From the NCBI GenBank assembly GCA_020638975.1, contig JACKHN010000010.1, positions 1 to 64,000 of the forward strand: a stretch of DNA of 64,000 nt, given 5' to 3'. A program made the translations under genes and the position numbers. The stretch comes from Planctomycetaceae bacterium. Its GTDB lineage: Bacteria > Planctomycetota > Planctomycetia > Pirellulales > Pirellulaceae. Below the pieces are notes generated by a model. That model was not told the origin of the DNA. It searched no databases and was given only the letters and a program-made list of their open reading frames with translations. This document shows positions 51,947 through 61,983 of this stretch, one piece after another (the stretch's first letter is position 1; each line of letters opens with the position of its first letter).

Positions 51947-52675
51947 ATGATTGACCGCGTCGCACCATCCGTTCGCCCTTCGGGACCGATCGCCGGGTAT
52001 CAGCGGTGGCGTTCGCTCCTGTTCATGCACTGGTCGGTTTCGATCGACGCTCTCCGCCCGCTGGTCCCGTCGGGGCTGGATTTAGACTTCTACGATGACC
52101 AAGCGTACATCGGAGTTGTCCCTTTCGAAATGGAAGGCGTGCGTCCCTGGTGGTGGCCAGAAGCGTGTGCAATGAGTTTTCTGGAGACAAACCTGAGGAC
52201 TTACGTCATCTGTGACGGTCGACCGGGAATTTACTTCTTTTCGCTCGAAGCCAACTCGCGGCTAGCGGTCTTCGGTGCCAGAACCGGATGGGGTTTGCCG
52301 TATCATTTCGGGAAAGCGAGTATCCGAAGAACCGACGACGTGACCGAATATGAAACACGCCGACCCGCTAACGGCCCGAAGCACCTTGTGCGTTATCGCG
52401 CAGGAAGCGACCTTGGGCCGTCCGAACCAGGAACGCTCCAGCACTTCTTTCTAGAGCGTTATTTGCTGTTCGTCGAGCGACGCGGTGAGATCTACTCGGG
52501 ACAAGTGCATCACGTTCCCTATCCCGCGTTCGATGCGACGGTGCTTCACGTGGAGGACGAGCTGATCTCCGCCGCGGGTCTGCCTGCGCCCGCGAAACCT
52601 CCCGAATTTGCTCACTTTTCGCCCGGTGTGGACGTCAAAGTGTTCCCGCTAGCGGCGACAGGCGTGGCGCTCTGA
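51947..52675 (+). CDS. DUF2071 (YqjF) family protein
   Basis: A 242-residue protein. Family landmarks are MHWSVSIDALRPLVPSGLDL, YIGVVPFEMEGVRP and SFLETNLRTYVICDGRPGIY, ending with a conserved VDVKVFPL. No signal peptide. YqjF/DUF2071 proteins have a double beta-barrel fold related to acetoacetate decarboxylase; the substrate is unknown. It lies 57 nt after the SGNH hydrolase gene and a terminator-like hairpin follows it. Confidence 0.85.
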   Translation: MIDRVAPSVRPSGPIAGYQRWRSLLFMHWSVSIDALRPLVPSGLDLDFYDDQAYIGVVPFEMEGVRPWWWPEACAMSFLETNLRTYVICDGRPGIYFFSLEANSRLAVFGARTGWGLPYHFGKASIRRTDDVTEYETRRPANGPKHLVRYRAGSDLGPSEPGTLQHFFLERYLLFVERRGEIYSGQVHHVPYPAFDATVLHVEDELISAAGLPAPAKPPEFAHFSPGVDVKVFPLAATGVAL

Positions 52676-53145
52676 AGTTTCGTGTGACGCTCGAACGTTT
52701 ATATCTGTACAAGCCGTTCTGCGGCTTGAGTGGCGCCCTTGCGGCGCTGCGGCGAGTCGTCGCGTACCTGCCCCATGCGACGGCTCGTTTTTACTTAAAG
52801 CCCGAAAAAACGTGATCGTTTTGACCCGTGCCGGTTCGCGGTGGATCGAGTCGCAGGCACGACGATTTTGTCAGTCAAAGTCGTCTCGCGTGCGGGGAGA
52901 CACTGGATTTCAATGCCGGGGCGGGTCTGGCCCCTCGATTCACACAATCGTTCCAAACCGAAGTACTGAGTCGAAGGACATTGGAGAGTCTATCGGCTGG
53001 CAGGCGTTTCTGGGCAGCAATTTTCGAAATGCGAGTGCAAGCTGGCGGCGGGACGTGATAGAATGGACTCACTGCGGTTGCCTTCGCCGCCGCTTACGTC
53101 GAGCCCTTGATGATCGCCGCCACACGACGTGGTGACGAATAGCTC
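52676..53145. other. Intergenic region before the kinase gene
   Basis: About 470 bases. It begins with the short hairpin caagccg-ttctg-cggcttg (52710-52728), then the terminator-like structure at 52753-52792. The rest has no recognisable gene; a 107-codon frame from 52812 lacks any protein-like pattern. The kinase promoter is likely to be in the last ~200 bases. Confidence 0.45.
52753..52792 (+). terminator. Probable Rho-independent terminator after the DUF2071 gene
   Basis: cgagtcgtcgc (52753-52763) pairs with gcgacggctcg (52777-52787) at 10 of 11 positions across a 13-nt loop and is followed at once by ttttt (52788-52792). It lies 78 nt downstream of the stop and in the right orientation. 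Confidence 0.6.
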
Positions 53146-54411
53146 ATGCAAGTCTCCAAGTCGACTAGCGAGTTTCTCACGCTTCTCAAGAAGAGCGATC
53201 TGCTTGAACAAGCAGATCTCAAAGACGCTGCGCTCACGGCTGCTCAATTAGAAGATCCGACCCAGCAGGAGATTGCAGACGTCCTCGTCGAAGATGGCTA
53301 TCTCACTCGTTTCCAAGCCGATCGCTTGCTCGAAGGTTCTTTCCGAGGCTTGGTGATCGATGGCTACAAAATTATCGAAGTGCTCGGGCGCGGAGGTATG
53401 GGCTGGGTTTATATCGCCGAGGACGTCGAGACTCACTGGCGCGTCGCGCTCAAAGTTCTTCCTGAAGACGCTCGCCACGAAGCTGGCACGCTGGCACGCT
53501 TTCGACTCGAAGCACAAGCCGGCATGAAACTGAATCATCCGAACATCGTTCGCAGCCACAAAATGGGCGAAGCCGAAGATCGTTACGGCCCCGTGTCGTA
53601 CGTCGTCATGGAGTTAGTCCGCGGCGTGAACTTGTTCGAATTCATGTTGATGAAGAAGCAACTCGACGTCAGTCACGCATGCGACATTATCATGCAAGCC
53701 GCCGAAGGCCTCGACTACGCCCACGCACAAGGACTCGTCCATCGCGACATCAAGCCAGAGAACATCCTGATCTGTGCGGATGGCACCGTGAAGATCTTGG
53801 ACTTTGGCTTGGCGATGGTCGACGAGAACGATGAAGAGTTTTCGATGGCCATGATCTTTGGCCAAAACCGATTGGGGACAGCCGATTACATTTCGCCCGA
53901 GCAGTATCTCGACAGCTACAAAGTCGATGCTCGAGCTGACATCTATAGCCTTGGTTGTACGTTCTATTTTGCGCTGACGGGCAGAGTTCCGTTTCCGTTC
54001 GAGACGTCGGCGCAGAAGCTAAAAGCGCATCTCAAGAAGAAGGCGACACCGGTCCAGGAGTTAAGGCCTGACATCCCACGACAAGTTGCGGCGATCGTAG
54101 CCAAGTTGATGACGAAGCGTCCGGAGAATCGTCTGCAGACTGCGCGTGAAGTCGTTCGGTATCTGCGACCGTTGGCCGAGCGACAGCCAACTCCGTTTAA
54201 CTTCCGTTCGGTGTTGAACGCTCGCATGTCGCAGGCCAAGCGGAAAGAGCTTGATAAGCAGGCAAAGATCCGCGAGGGCGGCAGCACGGCCCGATCACTG
54301 AGCGATGCCGTCAAGTTGCCACAGGACGAGACGCGTCAATCGACAATCGAAACGATCGTCCGTGAAGAGACGATGCTCGACCAAAAAGAGTTGCGTAAGC
54401 GGCAGGAGTAG
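53146..54411 (+). CDS. Serine/threonine protein kinase (Hanks type), cytoplasmic
   Basis: A 421-residue protein. The first ~70 residues are helical, a planctomycete-type N-terminal leader with DVLVEDGYLTRFQADRLLEG. The kinase domain has GRGGMGWVY (81-89), the VALKVL lysine (Lys103), HRDIKPEN (199-206, Asp201), DFGLA (Asp219) and GTADYISPEQY. All catalytic residues are present, so it should be active. The C-terminal ~90 residues are charged and lack a membrane helix, so it is not a PASTA-type sensor kinase. Substrates unknown; FHA-domain proteins such as the CpaF ATPase are natural candidates. Confidence 0.93.
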   Translation: MQVSKSTSEFLTLLKKSDLLEQADLKDAALTAAQLEDPTQQEIADVLVEDGYLTRFQADRLLEGSFRGLVIDGYKIIEVLGRGGMGWVYIAEDVETHWRVALKVLPEDARHEAGTLARFRLEAQAGMKLNHPNIVRSHKMGEAEDRYGPVSYVVMELVRGVNLFEFMLMKKQLDVSHACDIIMQAAEGLDYAHAQGLVHRDIKPENILICADGTVKILDFGLAMVDENDEEFSMAMIFGQNRLGTADYISPEQYLDSYKVDARADIYSLGCTFYFALTGRVPFPFETSAQKLKAHLKKKATPVQELRPDIPRQVAAIVAKLMTKRPENRLQTAREVVRYLRPLAERQPTPFNFRSVLNARMSQAKRKELDKQAKIREGGSTARSLSDAVKLPQDETRQSTIETIVREETMLDQKELRKRQE

Positions 54412-54437
54412 TAGGTCGGTTCAACTTGCGTCGTGCC

Positions 54438-56864
54438 TCACTTTGCCTTGTTCACGCGGATTAAGTTCATTAACTGGCTGCCTAGCTCGTTAAGATCTTT
54501 CGCCAATTGATCCGCGCGGCGAGTGGATTCTAGAGCCTGGTGAGCCTCCCGATCGATCTCTGTCATCGACTGGCTGATTTGACTCATCGCCGTCGCTTGT
54601 TGAGCGGCAGACGCAACGATCTGAGACGCAGCGCGAGCCGCGCCGCTGATCGTTTCCGACAGGGCCTTAATCGTAGCATCGGCTCGCGTGACAACTTCTG
54701 CGGCTTCCTCGATCGAATGAGTAACTTGCTCCGTCGACGCGACGGCTTGATGGGTTGCATCTTGAATCTCGCCCAGGATGCGGCGAATTTGCTGAGTCGC
54801 ATCTTTCGATTGTCCTGCCAGCGATTTGACCTCGGCAGCAACCACCGCAAAGCCTTGGCCGCTTTCACCAGCCCTGGCCGCTTCGATGGCCGCATTCAAT
54901 GCCAGCACATTCGTTTGTTCGGCAATCTCGCTGACAGTCGAGATGATCTCGCCAATCGTCAGCGCTCGTTCGGCTAGCGATAGGATCGACTCGGCGGTCG
55001 CCTGGGAGTGACCTTGCACGTTCTGCATCGCCGCAATTGTCGCTTCGATTGCCTCGCGACCGGAATTGCTGACCTCGTCCGCGCGCCGTGCCGAGCCGGC
55101 CACTTCTTGTGCCCGCTCCGATGTCTGTTGGGCGGTACGCGTAATCTCTTCCACCGTGGCTGTCGTTTCCGAAACAAGCGCTGCCTGCTGCTGAGCCACT
55201 CCAGTTTGTTGCGAGGTACTGACCAAGATCTCGACACTCGCCTCCGACAATCGCGAGACCGCTTCTCGAATGCCCTCGAACAATTGCCTTCGTTCGATTT
55301 CTATCCGGTTACGTTCGGTGATGTCTTGGAGGGTGGCGATGAACGTTCGCTCGCCACGAAAGTTCATCTCCGCAACACGCATCGAAAGCGGAACCACGTG
55401 ACCGTCGCGATGATGGCCTAGAGCTTCCGACTCGCCACCAATCGATCGAGATGTGCCAGGGGCGAGAGAGTTCTCATGAACTTCGTGCTCCGGCTTCCAG
55501 GTCAAGGCGGGAACTATCAACGATACGTTCTTGCCAACTAATTCGTCGGACGCGAATCCGAACATGCGGGCGCTAGCCGCATTAATCGAGAGGACAGTCG
55601 CATCTTCGTCGATCGTCAAAATCGCATCTGCGGTCGAGTCGAGAATCGTCTTCGTTCGTGCTTCCTGTTCCGAAAGGTCATGAATGTTTGACTGCAAGCG
55701 TTTCGCCATGCGATTGAACTCGACACCTAACTGCCCGATCTCGTCGGTAGAAGTAACAGCGACACGTTCCTGAATATTACCTTCGGCGATCGTTCTGACG
55801 CTATGGATAAGTCGCGCAATCGGGCGTGAAATAGATCGGGAAACTAGCATGGCAACGAAGATAACGAGCAACAACGTGACGATACCAAAGACAACAAACG
55901 ACTGCTGTAGCCGATATGCCGAGGCGAATGCTTCGCTTGTATCCATCTTCACAATGATTCCCCAGCGAACTTGCGGGAGGTATCGCCAAGCGGCCAGTAT
56001 CTCTTTTCCTCGATAGTCGATTGAGATTCCGGAACCCTTTCGGCCGAGCAATGCTTGCTGAGCCGGGATCGCATCGGAAGAGCCAAAAGTCGCTATGCGC
56101 CGTGTTGCGTTCTCGGAGTCGTGCCGCATTTGCGTTACGAATACCACTGCGTCACCATCTCGCGAGGCAACCATGATTTCGCCCGTTTCGCCCAATCCCG
56201 TATAGTCGGTGGAAAGTTTCTCGATCTCCCGCACGCTCATCTGCAACGCCACGACACCAATCAACCGTTCGTCGCGGAACACGGGTGCGGTAACGAACCC
56301 TGCCGTGTCGTTCGATGGCGGGTAAAACCGAAAGTCTGAAATGTCTGTTATGTGCGACGTCGATGCGGTTTGAAAGGCCTTCGCCAACTCCGTCTCGCGA
56401 TACGGACCGGTCAGAAGATTTGATCCAAAGTCATCTTCTTTGATGACGGTAAAGATGACATCTCCATCGGGAGAAATCAGAAACAAGTCGTAGTATCGAT
56501 CCTCGTCTTCGTAGTACGTTTGATAGTACTTCAAGAATGGCCCGAACTCGCGATCCACGGCGATATACTCGCTAGAGTCCACGCCACTTTGGTACGCCCC
56601 AATGAATTGTTCTACGGCGTCGATGACCGACGGATTATGAGCCAACGTCGTAACGTTGTGTCGGGCTTCAGAGAAGTAAGCATCCACTTGACGCGACTTT
56701 GCGTCCGCAGCAGCCGTCAGGTTCGTAGTTACTTCGCTTCGGAGAATGCCTGCTGCGTGTCGTACCGCCAGCGAGCCTGCTATCGCCAGAGGCAACAAAG
56801 CAACCGCCAAGAAGCAAAGCAGCAACTTGCCGCCGATGCCCAGTTTTTTAAGTGAATCTAACAT
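54438..56864 (-). CDS. Methyl-accepting chemotaxis protein with Cache, HAMP and PAS
   Basis: An 808-residue receptor. The first membrane helix (KLLLCFLAVALLPLAIAGSL) is followed by a periplasmic double-Cache-like sensor (~35-320). Then come the second helix (FVVFGIVTLLLVIFVAMLVS), a HAMP domain (SRPIARLIHSVRTIAEGNIQ), a PAS domain (~405-510) and the signalling domain with the conserved tip EQTNVLALNAAIEAARAGES. The PAS insert is an additional cytoplasmic sensor. The upstream gene encodes a binding protein, 12 nt away, so the receptor may sense ligand-loaded binding protein as well as direct ligands. Confidence 0.93.
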   Translation of the reverse strand: MLDSLKKLGIGGKLLLCFLAVALLPLAIAGSLAVRHAAGILRSEVTTNLTAAADAKSRQVDAYFSEARHNVTTLAHNPSVIDAVEQFIGAYQSGVDSSEYIAVDREFGPFLKYYQTYYEDEDRYYDLFLISPDGDVIFTVIKEDDFGSNLLTGPYRETELAKAFQTASTSHITDISDFRFYPPSNDTAGFVTAPVFRDERLIGVVALQMSVREIEKLSTDYTGLGETGEIMVASRDGDAVVFVTQMRHDSENATRRIATFGSSDAIPAQQALLGRKGSGISIDYRGKEILAAWRYLPQVRWGIIVKMDTSEAFASAYRLQQSFVVFGIVTLLLVIFVAMLVSRSISRPIARLIHSVRTIAEGNIQERVAVTSTDEIGQLGVEFNRMAKRLQSNIHDLSEQEARTKTILDSTADAILTIDEDATVLSINAASARMFGFASDELVGKNVSLIVPALTWKPEHEVHENSLAPGTSRSIGGESEALGHHRDGHVVPLSMRVAEMNFRGERTFIATLQDITERNRIEIERRQLFEGIREAVSRLSEASVEILVSTSQQTGVAQQQAALVSETTATVEEITRTAQQTSERAQEVAGSARRADEVSNSGREAIEATIAAMQNVQGHSQATAESILSLAERALTIGEIISTVSEIAEQTNVLALNAAIEAARAGESGQGFAVVAAEVKSLAGQSKDATQQIRRILGEIQDATHQAVASTEQVTHSIEEAAEVVTRADATIKALSETISGAARAASQIVASAAQQATAMSQISQSMTEIDREAHQALESTRRADQLAKDLNELGSQLMNLIRVNKAK

Positions 56865-56876
56865 GCAACTCGCTGC

Positions 56877-58145
56877 TTAGGTTCCGGGATTCTCCCACTG
56901 GTCGCCCCATTCTTGATAGAGGTTGTCCAGGAACTCGTCCCATTGCGTTGGAGTTCGATAGATTGGATAGGGCACGGGCCGAAGTGGCCTGCTTGATGTC
57001 CAAATGATTTCAAATTGGCCATCGTGTTGAATCTTCCCAATACGAACAGTTTTCCACGTGTGTCGGCTATTGGCGTCGATCGAGACGATACCTTCTGGGG
57101 CGGGAAAACTTTGGTTAGGTAAGTTGCGAAGAACTGCAGCGACATCGTCTGTCCCCGCATCTTCGACGGCTTGTGCCCACAAATAGACACCAAAGTACCC
57201 CGCCTCGATTGGATCCGCCGTCACGCGATCTCGGCCATACTTTTCCTGAAAATGCTCGACGAACGTGCGATTTTCTTCGCGATCAACCGTCTGGAAATAG
57301 TTCCAGGCTGCATAGTCACCGACGATCGCTTCGACGTCGATGCTCTGCAGTTCGCTCTCGGCGAGGCTGAATGACATCGTCGGAATATTTTCCGACGAGA
57401 TGCCTGCGCGGCGTAAGGCTGCAAAAAAGGCGACGTTGCTGTCACCATTGATGGTGTTCAAGATGATGTCTGGTTGCGTGTCGATAATCTTCTGCACGAC
57501 CGAGTCGACCTGATCGCTGCCAAGCAGGATGTATTCTTGCCCGACGATTTCACCTTGCATTGCCGTTACTTGCGATTCGATGATGGCATTGGCCGCGCGT
57601 GGGAAAACGTAGTCGGATCCGACAAGAAAGAACTTCCTTGCATTCAACGATTGGAAACACCAGTTGACCGCCGGCACAATCTGTTGATTTGGGGCGGCAC
57701 CGGTATACACGATGTTTGGCGATTGCTCCAACCCTTCGTATTGAACGGGATAGAACAACAGATGATTGTGTTGTTCGAAGATCGGACGGACCGTCTTACG
57801 ACATGCAGAAGTCCAACACCCAAAGACAACACTAACTTTCTCGGTCGTGATCAGTCGTTCGGCTTCCTTCGCGAAAGTCCTTGGGTCGGACCTGCCGTCG
57901 ACGACAAGGGGTTCGAGTTTTCGACCAAGTACGCCACCGTTCGCATTGATCTCCTCGATCGCCATTAGCGTCGCATCGCGAACGGGTTGCTCGCTGATCG
58001 CCATCGTACCCGTCTCAGAATGCAGGATGCCGATCTTAATGGGTGGCAAGGACGAAGAGCCTGCGAGCACGAACCAGGCAAGGCCGCAAGCGCACCCCAC
58101 GAGGATGACCACCGCAGGCAGAATTGTGACGCGACGGGAGTCCAT
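56877..58145 (-). CDS. UrtA-like branched-chain-type substrate-binding protein
   Basis: A 422-residue protein. GILHSETGTMAISEQPVRDA, EEINANGGVLGRKLEPLVVD, VFGCWTSACRKTVRPIFEQH and YPVQYEGLEQSPNIVYTGAA are close to the urea-binding protein UrtA (Peripla_BP_5). The N-terminus has LVGC ending a hydrophobic stretch (Cys18), compatible with a lipobox, or else a membrane anchor. No urea transporter permease or ATPase gene is nearby; the only partner is the chemoreceptor 12 nt downstream. A sensory role in chemotaxis to urea or short amides is plausible but inferred. Confidence 0.85.
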   Translation of the reverse strand: MDSRRVTILPAVVILVGCACGLAWFVLAGSSSLPPIKIGILHSETGTMAISEQPVRDATLMAIEEINANGGVLGRKLEPLVVDGRSDPRTFAKEAERLITTEKVSVVFGCWTSACRKTVRPIFEQHNHLLFYPVQYEGLEQSPNIVYTGAAPNQQIVPAVNWCFQSLNARKFFLVGSDYVFPRAANAIIESQVTAMQGEIVGQEYILLGSDQVDSVVQKIIDTQPDIILNTINGDSNVAFFAALRRAGISSENIPTMSFSLAESELQSIDVEAIVGDYAAWNYFQTVDREENRTFVEHFQEKYGRDRVTADPIEAGYFGVYLWAQAVEDAGTDDVAAVLRNLPNQSFPAPEGIVSIDANSRHTWKTVRIGKIQHDGQFEIIWTSSRPLRPVPYPIYRTPTQWDEFLDNLYQEWGDQWENPGT

Positions 58146-58291
58146 GACTCGGCGCTCGAGGATGCAACGAGAAGATCTTGTCGTCTCTATTCTAACATCC
58201 CGTTTTGCGTGTTTCCTTGACGTTTACGAGAATCGTTGAGTTTTGAAGCCCGAATTCTCAGTTATTTCAGGATTTCGTTTCACCGCCCTAC

Positions 58292-60679
58292 TCAAAGGAT
58301 CTCGCTCGCTTGTTCGGCCTGTTCCAGCGTCTTATCCGTGCTGCTCGCATCCACTTGGCGACACGACTCGGCCAGACGATTGGTGATGTCGTCCAATTCG
58401 TTCCGCCATTCGTCCGCTGTCGTATCCGGAGGGCATAATTGCTTGAATTCCGCGAGTAGAAGGATCATCCGCAACACATGTCGGAAGATGACGCCTTCCT
58501 GCTTCTGCAAGGCATTGCTCGTGATGAAGTTGTTGAAGTCGCCTCCGAACTCCAACAACTCGCCCGCTGCCCAGACAGGCACCACACGCACATCATGCAC
58601 CCCCGGGAAGTCATGATCGAACAGCAGACGCAGTTTCTCGGCCAGCGTTAATACCCAAACAGGTTCTTCTTCGAAGATACCGTCGCCGCGCCGTCGACGT
58701 TTTTCGTCCTCGTCCTCTTCCGCCGCCCCGAGTTGTTCCAGCGTCACGAGTCCGAGTTTCAGCAGTTGCACATCCAGACGCGTGGTCGCGAGGGGGCCCG
58801 GCGGCATTTGTTCGTGCTTGGGAACTCGCACGAAACGCGCTACCGAACCCGGAATCTCCAAGATGCTCTCGATCGCTTGAATGCGTTCCGCGCGATCCGC
58901 GATGCCGAGATGATTCAACAAGAAGACTCCGAATAACGGGTTCACGCCACGAAAGTGCAGCAGCCGTTGCAATGCTTCGGTCGGATGGGCGAACTTCGGT
59001 CGATAGGTGTAGGGTGCCGAGTCGTCTTGTGACTCCGAGATCTGTTGGGGTTCCGTCTTCGAACTACCAGTAAAAGTCAGCTGCTGGGGGCTCGAAGACT
59101 CGACCTCAGCCACACGCTCCAAGCCTAATGCTCCTTCGCTCTTCTCATCGTCTTTCGGAGGTTCTGGATCGAGCGTCACATAGCCTGCCGTCCAAAGGGT
59201 TGTCAGCATTCGATCGAGTATTTTTTGTCCACTCTCGAATTGCTTGCCTTCGAGCAATCGTTTGTCGATCAGCGAACGGATCAGTGCCAGATCAGGTGAC
59301 ACATCGAGCATGTAGGCCAACAGTCGCCACGGCAACGGACCACGACTGGCGAGCTTGCTCGACGGCGCATTACGCAGCTGATCGAACTGTTGCTCGGTCC
59401 AATACTGCTGATTGCTGCGACGCTTCGGCATCTTCTTCTTGAGTGCCTTCTTCGCCTTCCGCAGGCCGAGGTCTTTGGTGTCTTCCGGGATCTGGTCGTA
59501 CTTCTCTTTCCAACGCAGATGTTTCACGTCGTCTTCGTGCGCTAAAGCAAACACATGTCCTTGCGTGTCGAATTGCGGGCGTCCCGCGCGACCGAACATC
59601 TGATGAGCCGCACTCGCTTCGATCAGTCGCTTCTTATCCGGTGGACCCTTGAGCAGTTCCGGAATCACGACGCTGCGGGCCGGCAAGTTAATTCCCGCCG
59701 CCAATGTCTCGGTGCATACACAAACCGACAACAGCTTTTGTTGAAACAGGTCTTCGACAATGCGGCGATACTTCGGCAACACGCCCGCATGATGAACACC
59801 TACGCCACGCTGCAAGATTTGTTTCAGCTTGGGGCCGGCACCTTTCGACCAATCGTATTGCTCTAGCTCTGCGACCAAACGCTTTTGCTGACCGTCGTGC
59901 AACACCGACTTGCCTTTGAGTTGTTCCGCGACGTTCCAACACTGCTCGCGATTGAAGCAAAACACCAGTGCCGGCGTGTAGCGAGATTCCTCGTCGCCCG
60001 CTGCCATCGTCTCGAGATGCTCCGTCAGCATCGCATCGCCAACCCAGTGATACGTTAACGGGACCTTCCGTTCGTCGCTCTGGACCAATTCGATGTTGCG
60101 ATTGTGTGCACGGCGCAGCCAACTCGTAAACTCGTAGGCGTTCCCGACCGTCGCCGACAGCAACAGAAGCCGAATGTGATCGGGCAGCAAACCGAGCGTC
60201 AATTCCCACACGATGCCGCGTTCCGGATCATTGAAGCTATGAAATTCGTCCATCACGACGGCACAAACGTCGTCAAACTCGAATTGCTCGCGATGCAGCA
60301 ATCGATTGAAGAGGATCTCCGCGACGACAACCAGGATCGGAGCGTCTGGATTGACTCGGCGATTTCCCGTCACCAAACCGATGTCGTCTTCACTGAAGCC
60401 CCAACGTACCGCTGCCGCTTGCATCTCTTGCAGTTTTTGTTCGGTAAGCGCGATCAGCGGCGTCGTGTAATACGCACGCTTGCCCGTTTTTAATGCTTCG
60501 AACAACGCCGCTTCCGCAATCAGCGTCTTGCCGGTCCCCGTCGGAGCGCAGACCAGAACTCCTTGGGCCGACGCGAACCAATTCAGCAGCGCATCTTCTT
60601 GGACGGGATAAGGCTCGAACTCCAATTGATCGAAGTAGTCGCTGGCAAGTTGATCACGCGTCGGAGTTTCTAAAGCCAT
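58292..60679 (-). CDS. Ski2-like DEAD/DEAH-box helicase
   Basis: A 795-residue protein. Q-like motif region, Walker A APTGTGKT (45-52), DEFH box (144-147), SAT (175-177) and motif VI HQMFGRAGRP are present. This order and the DExH form place it with Ski2/Mtr4-like RNA or DNA helicases. A basic linker (LRKAKKALKKKMPKRRSNQQ) and a ~350-residue unassigned C-terminal region follow. Cytoplasmic, ATP-dependent. Nucleic acid target unknown. Single gene, 146 nt from the binding-protein gene and on the same strand. Confidence 0.9.
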   Translation of the reverse strand: MALETPTRDQLASDYFDQLEFEPYPVQEDALLNWFASAQGVLVCAPTGTGKTLIAEAALFEALKTGKRAYYTTPLIALTEQKLQEMQAAAVRWGFSEDDIGLVTGNRRVNPDAPILVVVAEILFNRLLHREQFEFDDVCAVVMDEFHSFNDPERGIVWELTLGLLPDHIRLLLLSATVGNAYEFTSWLRRAHNRNIELVQSDERKVPLTYHWVGDAMLTEHLETMAAGDEESRYTPALVFCFNREQCWNVAEQLKGKSVLHDGQQKRLVAELEQYDWSKGAGPKLKQILQRGVGVHHAGVLPKYRRIVEDLFQQKLLSVCVCTETLAAGINLPARSVVIPELLKGPPDKKRLIEASAAHQMFGRAGRPQFDTQGHVFALAHEDDVKHLRWKEKYDQIPEDTKDLGLRKAKKALKKKMPKRRSNQQYWTEQQFDQLRNAPSSKLASRGPLPWRLLAYMLDVSPDLALIRSLIDKRLLEGKQFESGQKILDRMLTTLWTAGYVTLDPEPPKDDEKSEGALGLERVAEVESSSPQQLTFTGSSKTEPQQISESQDDSAPYTYRPKFAHPTEALQRLLHFRGVNPLFGVFLLNHLGIADRAERIQAIESILEIPGSVARFVRVPKHEQMPPGPLATTRLDVQLLKLGLVTLEQLGAAEEDEDEKRRRRGDGIFEEEPVWVLTLAEKLRLLFDHDFPGVHDVRVVPVWAAGELLEFGGDFNNFITSNALQKQEGVIFRHVLRMILLLAEFKQLCPPDTTADEWRNELDDITNRLAESCRQVDASSTDKTLEQAEQASEIL

Positions 60680-60984
60680 GCAAGTTCATTCCAAGTTGCT
60701 GAGGTAGGGCGTCGGCGTTAGCCGCCCCACGCGGAAAAACTGCCGCGAGCCGACGACTTTTCTCGCGAACAATCGGTGTAAGTTCTACAAATCCAACCGT
60801 CTCACAGACTCCCGACCACGACCATCTCGACCGTCGTAAGTCGAGCGTCTGCAAACGATTACATCATCTTTCGGGCACAGAAGTCGTGGCTTTGGCACGA
60901 CCCTTGCGTATGATTGTACCGAACGGAGTGGTTACAACATATCTTCCAAGGCGTTCCGCCTTGCATCCACGAAGGAGTACAGCG
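60680..60984. other. Intergenic region between divergent genes
   Basis: About 305 bases between the helicase start and a small plus-strand gene. No gene is supported. Promoters for both directions are expected. GAAGGAG at 60971-60977 is the ribosome site of the plus-strand gene. Confidence 0.4.
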
Positions 60985-61356
60985 ATGCGAATGATTTGGC
61001 AAGCGATTCGAGCCGTAACGGTCGAAGCGATGGGGGTTGGGGCGGTGATCTTCATGCTGTTCGGCGCCGCCGGCTGGACCATGGAAAGTGCCGGAGTGCA
61101 AACCAAGCAAGAGGTGGATCGAGCTTGGCAGTGGGTTCAGGAGGCGACCGACGAAGTGAGTGCGACGATCAAGCCAGGTCTGACCGCCGACCAACGAGAA
61201 CAGTTCGCCGCCGAGCGACTCGATTACTACGGCGGCCTTTATCGCGACGCAGCTGGCGGCTATGCGAACCGAGCTGCTGAACAAATGAACTTCCAATTGC
61301 TTCCCGCCGACCAGCGTCCATCACTGCCGACGAACCAACTGCTGGGCACTCTTTAA
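60985..61356 (+). CDS. Small single-pass membrane protein, unknown
   Basis: About 123 residues from the ATG at 60985 with GAAGGAG 7 nt upstream; an in-frame start at 60886 adds residues without pattern. N-terminal helix AVTVEAMGVGAVIFMLFGAA, then a soluble helical domain (KQEVDRAWQWVQEATDEVSA, GLTADQREQFAAERLDYYGG). No known domain. Convergent with the next gene with only 9 bases between stops. Confidence 0.65.
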   Translation: MRMIWQAIRAVTVEAMGVGAVIFMLFGAAGWTMESAGVQTKQEVDRAWQWVQEATDEVSATIKPGLTADQREQFAAERLDYYGGLYRDAAGGYANRAAEQMNFQLLPADQRPSLPTNQLLGTL

Positions 61357-61365
61357 TCTCCGCTG

Positions 61366-61983
61366 CTACGCGAGTACTAACGGCACTAGCAGATTGCCGA
61401 GAATCACGGCGCACAGCAGCCACGACGCGGTGACATAACGGGGCGAGTACCTTTGGCGTTCCAGCCAAAGAATCAGTTCGATCAACACCGCGACGAGCCC
61501 GCCAACGATTGGGGCACAGATCAGATCGAACACCCATTCCAGGTCATAGACGGTCATCGCCATCGAGCAAACCAGCATCCCCGCGCCGCCTGCGACCGCT
61601 CCGAAGAACACGCGTCGAGGCAGTTGCCCCGGTGGAATTGCTCCGCAGGCTGCGCCAGCCAGCATTCCTACGGCAGACCAGGCATAACGGAAGACCGCTG
61701 GCGCCGCGGCGTCTCCCGAGACGGACAGGAAGGCGGCGGTTGTGATCACGACCGACCAGTACGTCGTATCGCCGATGCGTTTCACGGGCCATCCGATGAG
61801 TACACCGATGACTGCCGCAGTTACGAGCACGATGGCGGCAGAAGCGAACAAGTTGGGCGAGTTGAACTGCCGCAGATAACCCAATGCCAAAGCGATCACA
61901 AACGTTGCCCACAGCATGGCGTTAATGCCGAACTGTGGTCGGGCTGGAGATCGTATCGCGATGGTGTCGTCAACATTGGCCAC
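61366..61983 (-). CDS. Multi-pass membrane protein, unknown
   Basis: A 205-residue protein with about five or six hydrophobic helices (for example INAMLWATFVIALALGYLRQ, LFASAAIVLVTAAVIGVLIG, WVFDLICAPIVGGLVAVLIE). No motif points to transport or catalysis. Not recognised as a named family. Confidence 0.6.
   Translation of the reverse strand: MANVDDTIAIRSPARPQFGINAMLWATFVIALALGYLRQFNSPNLFASAAIVLVTAAVIGVLIGWPVKRIGDTTYWSVVITTAAFLSVSGDAAAPAVFRYAWSAVGMLAGAACGAIPPGQLPRRVFFGAVAGGAGMLVCSMAMTVYDLEWVFDLICAPIVGGLVAVLIELILWLERQRYSPRYVTASWLLCAVILGNLLVPLVLA

Noticed and set aside
52812..53135. A 107-codon plus-strand frame upstream of the kinase gene
   Set aside because: No ribosome site, no domain, Arg/Ser/Trp-rich shadow composition; more likely the kinase leader region.
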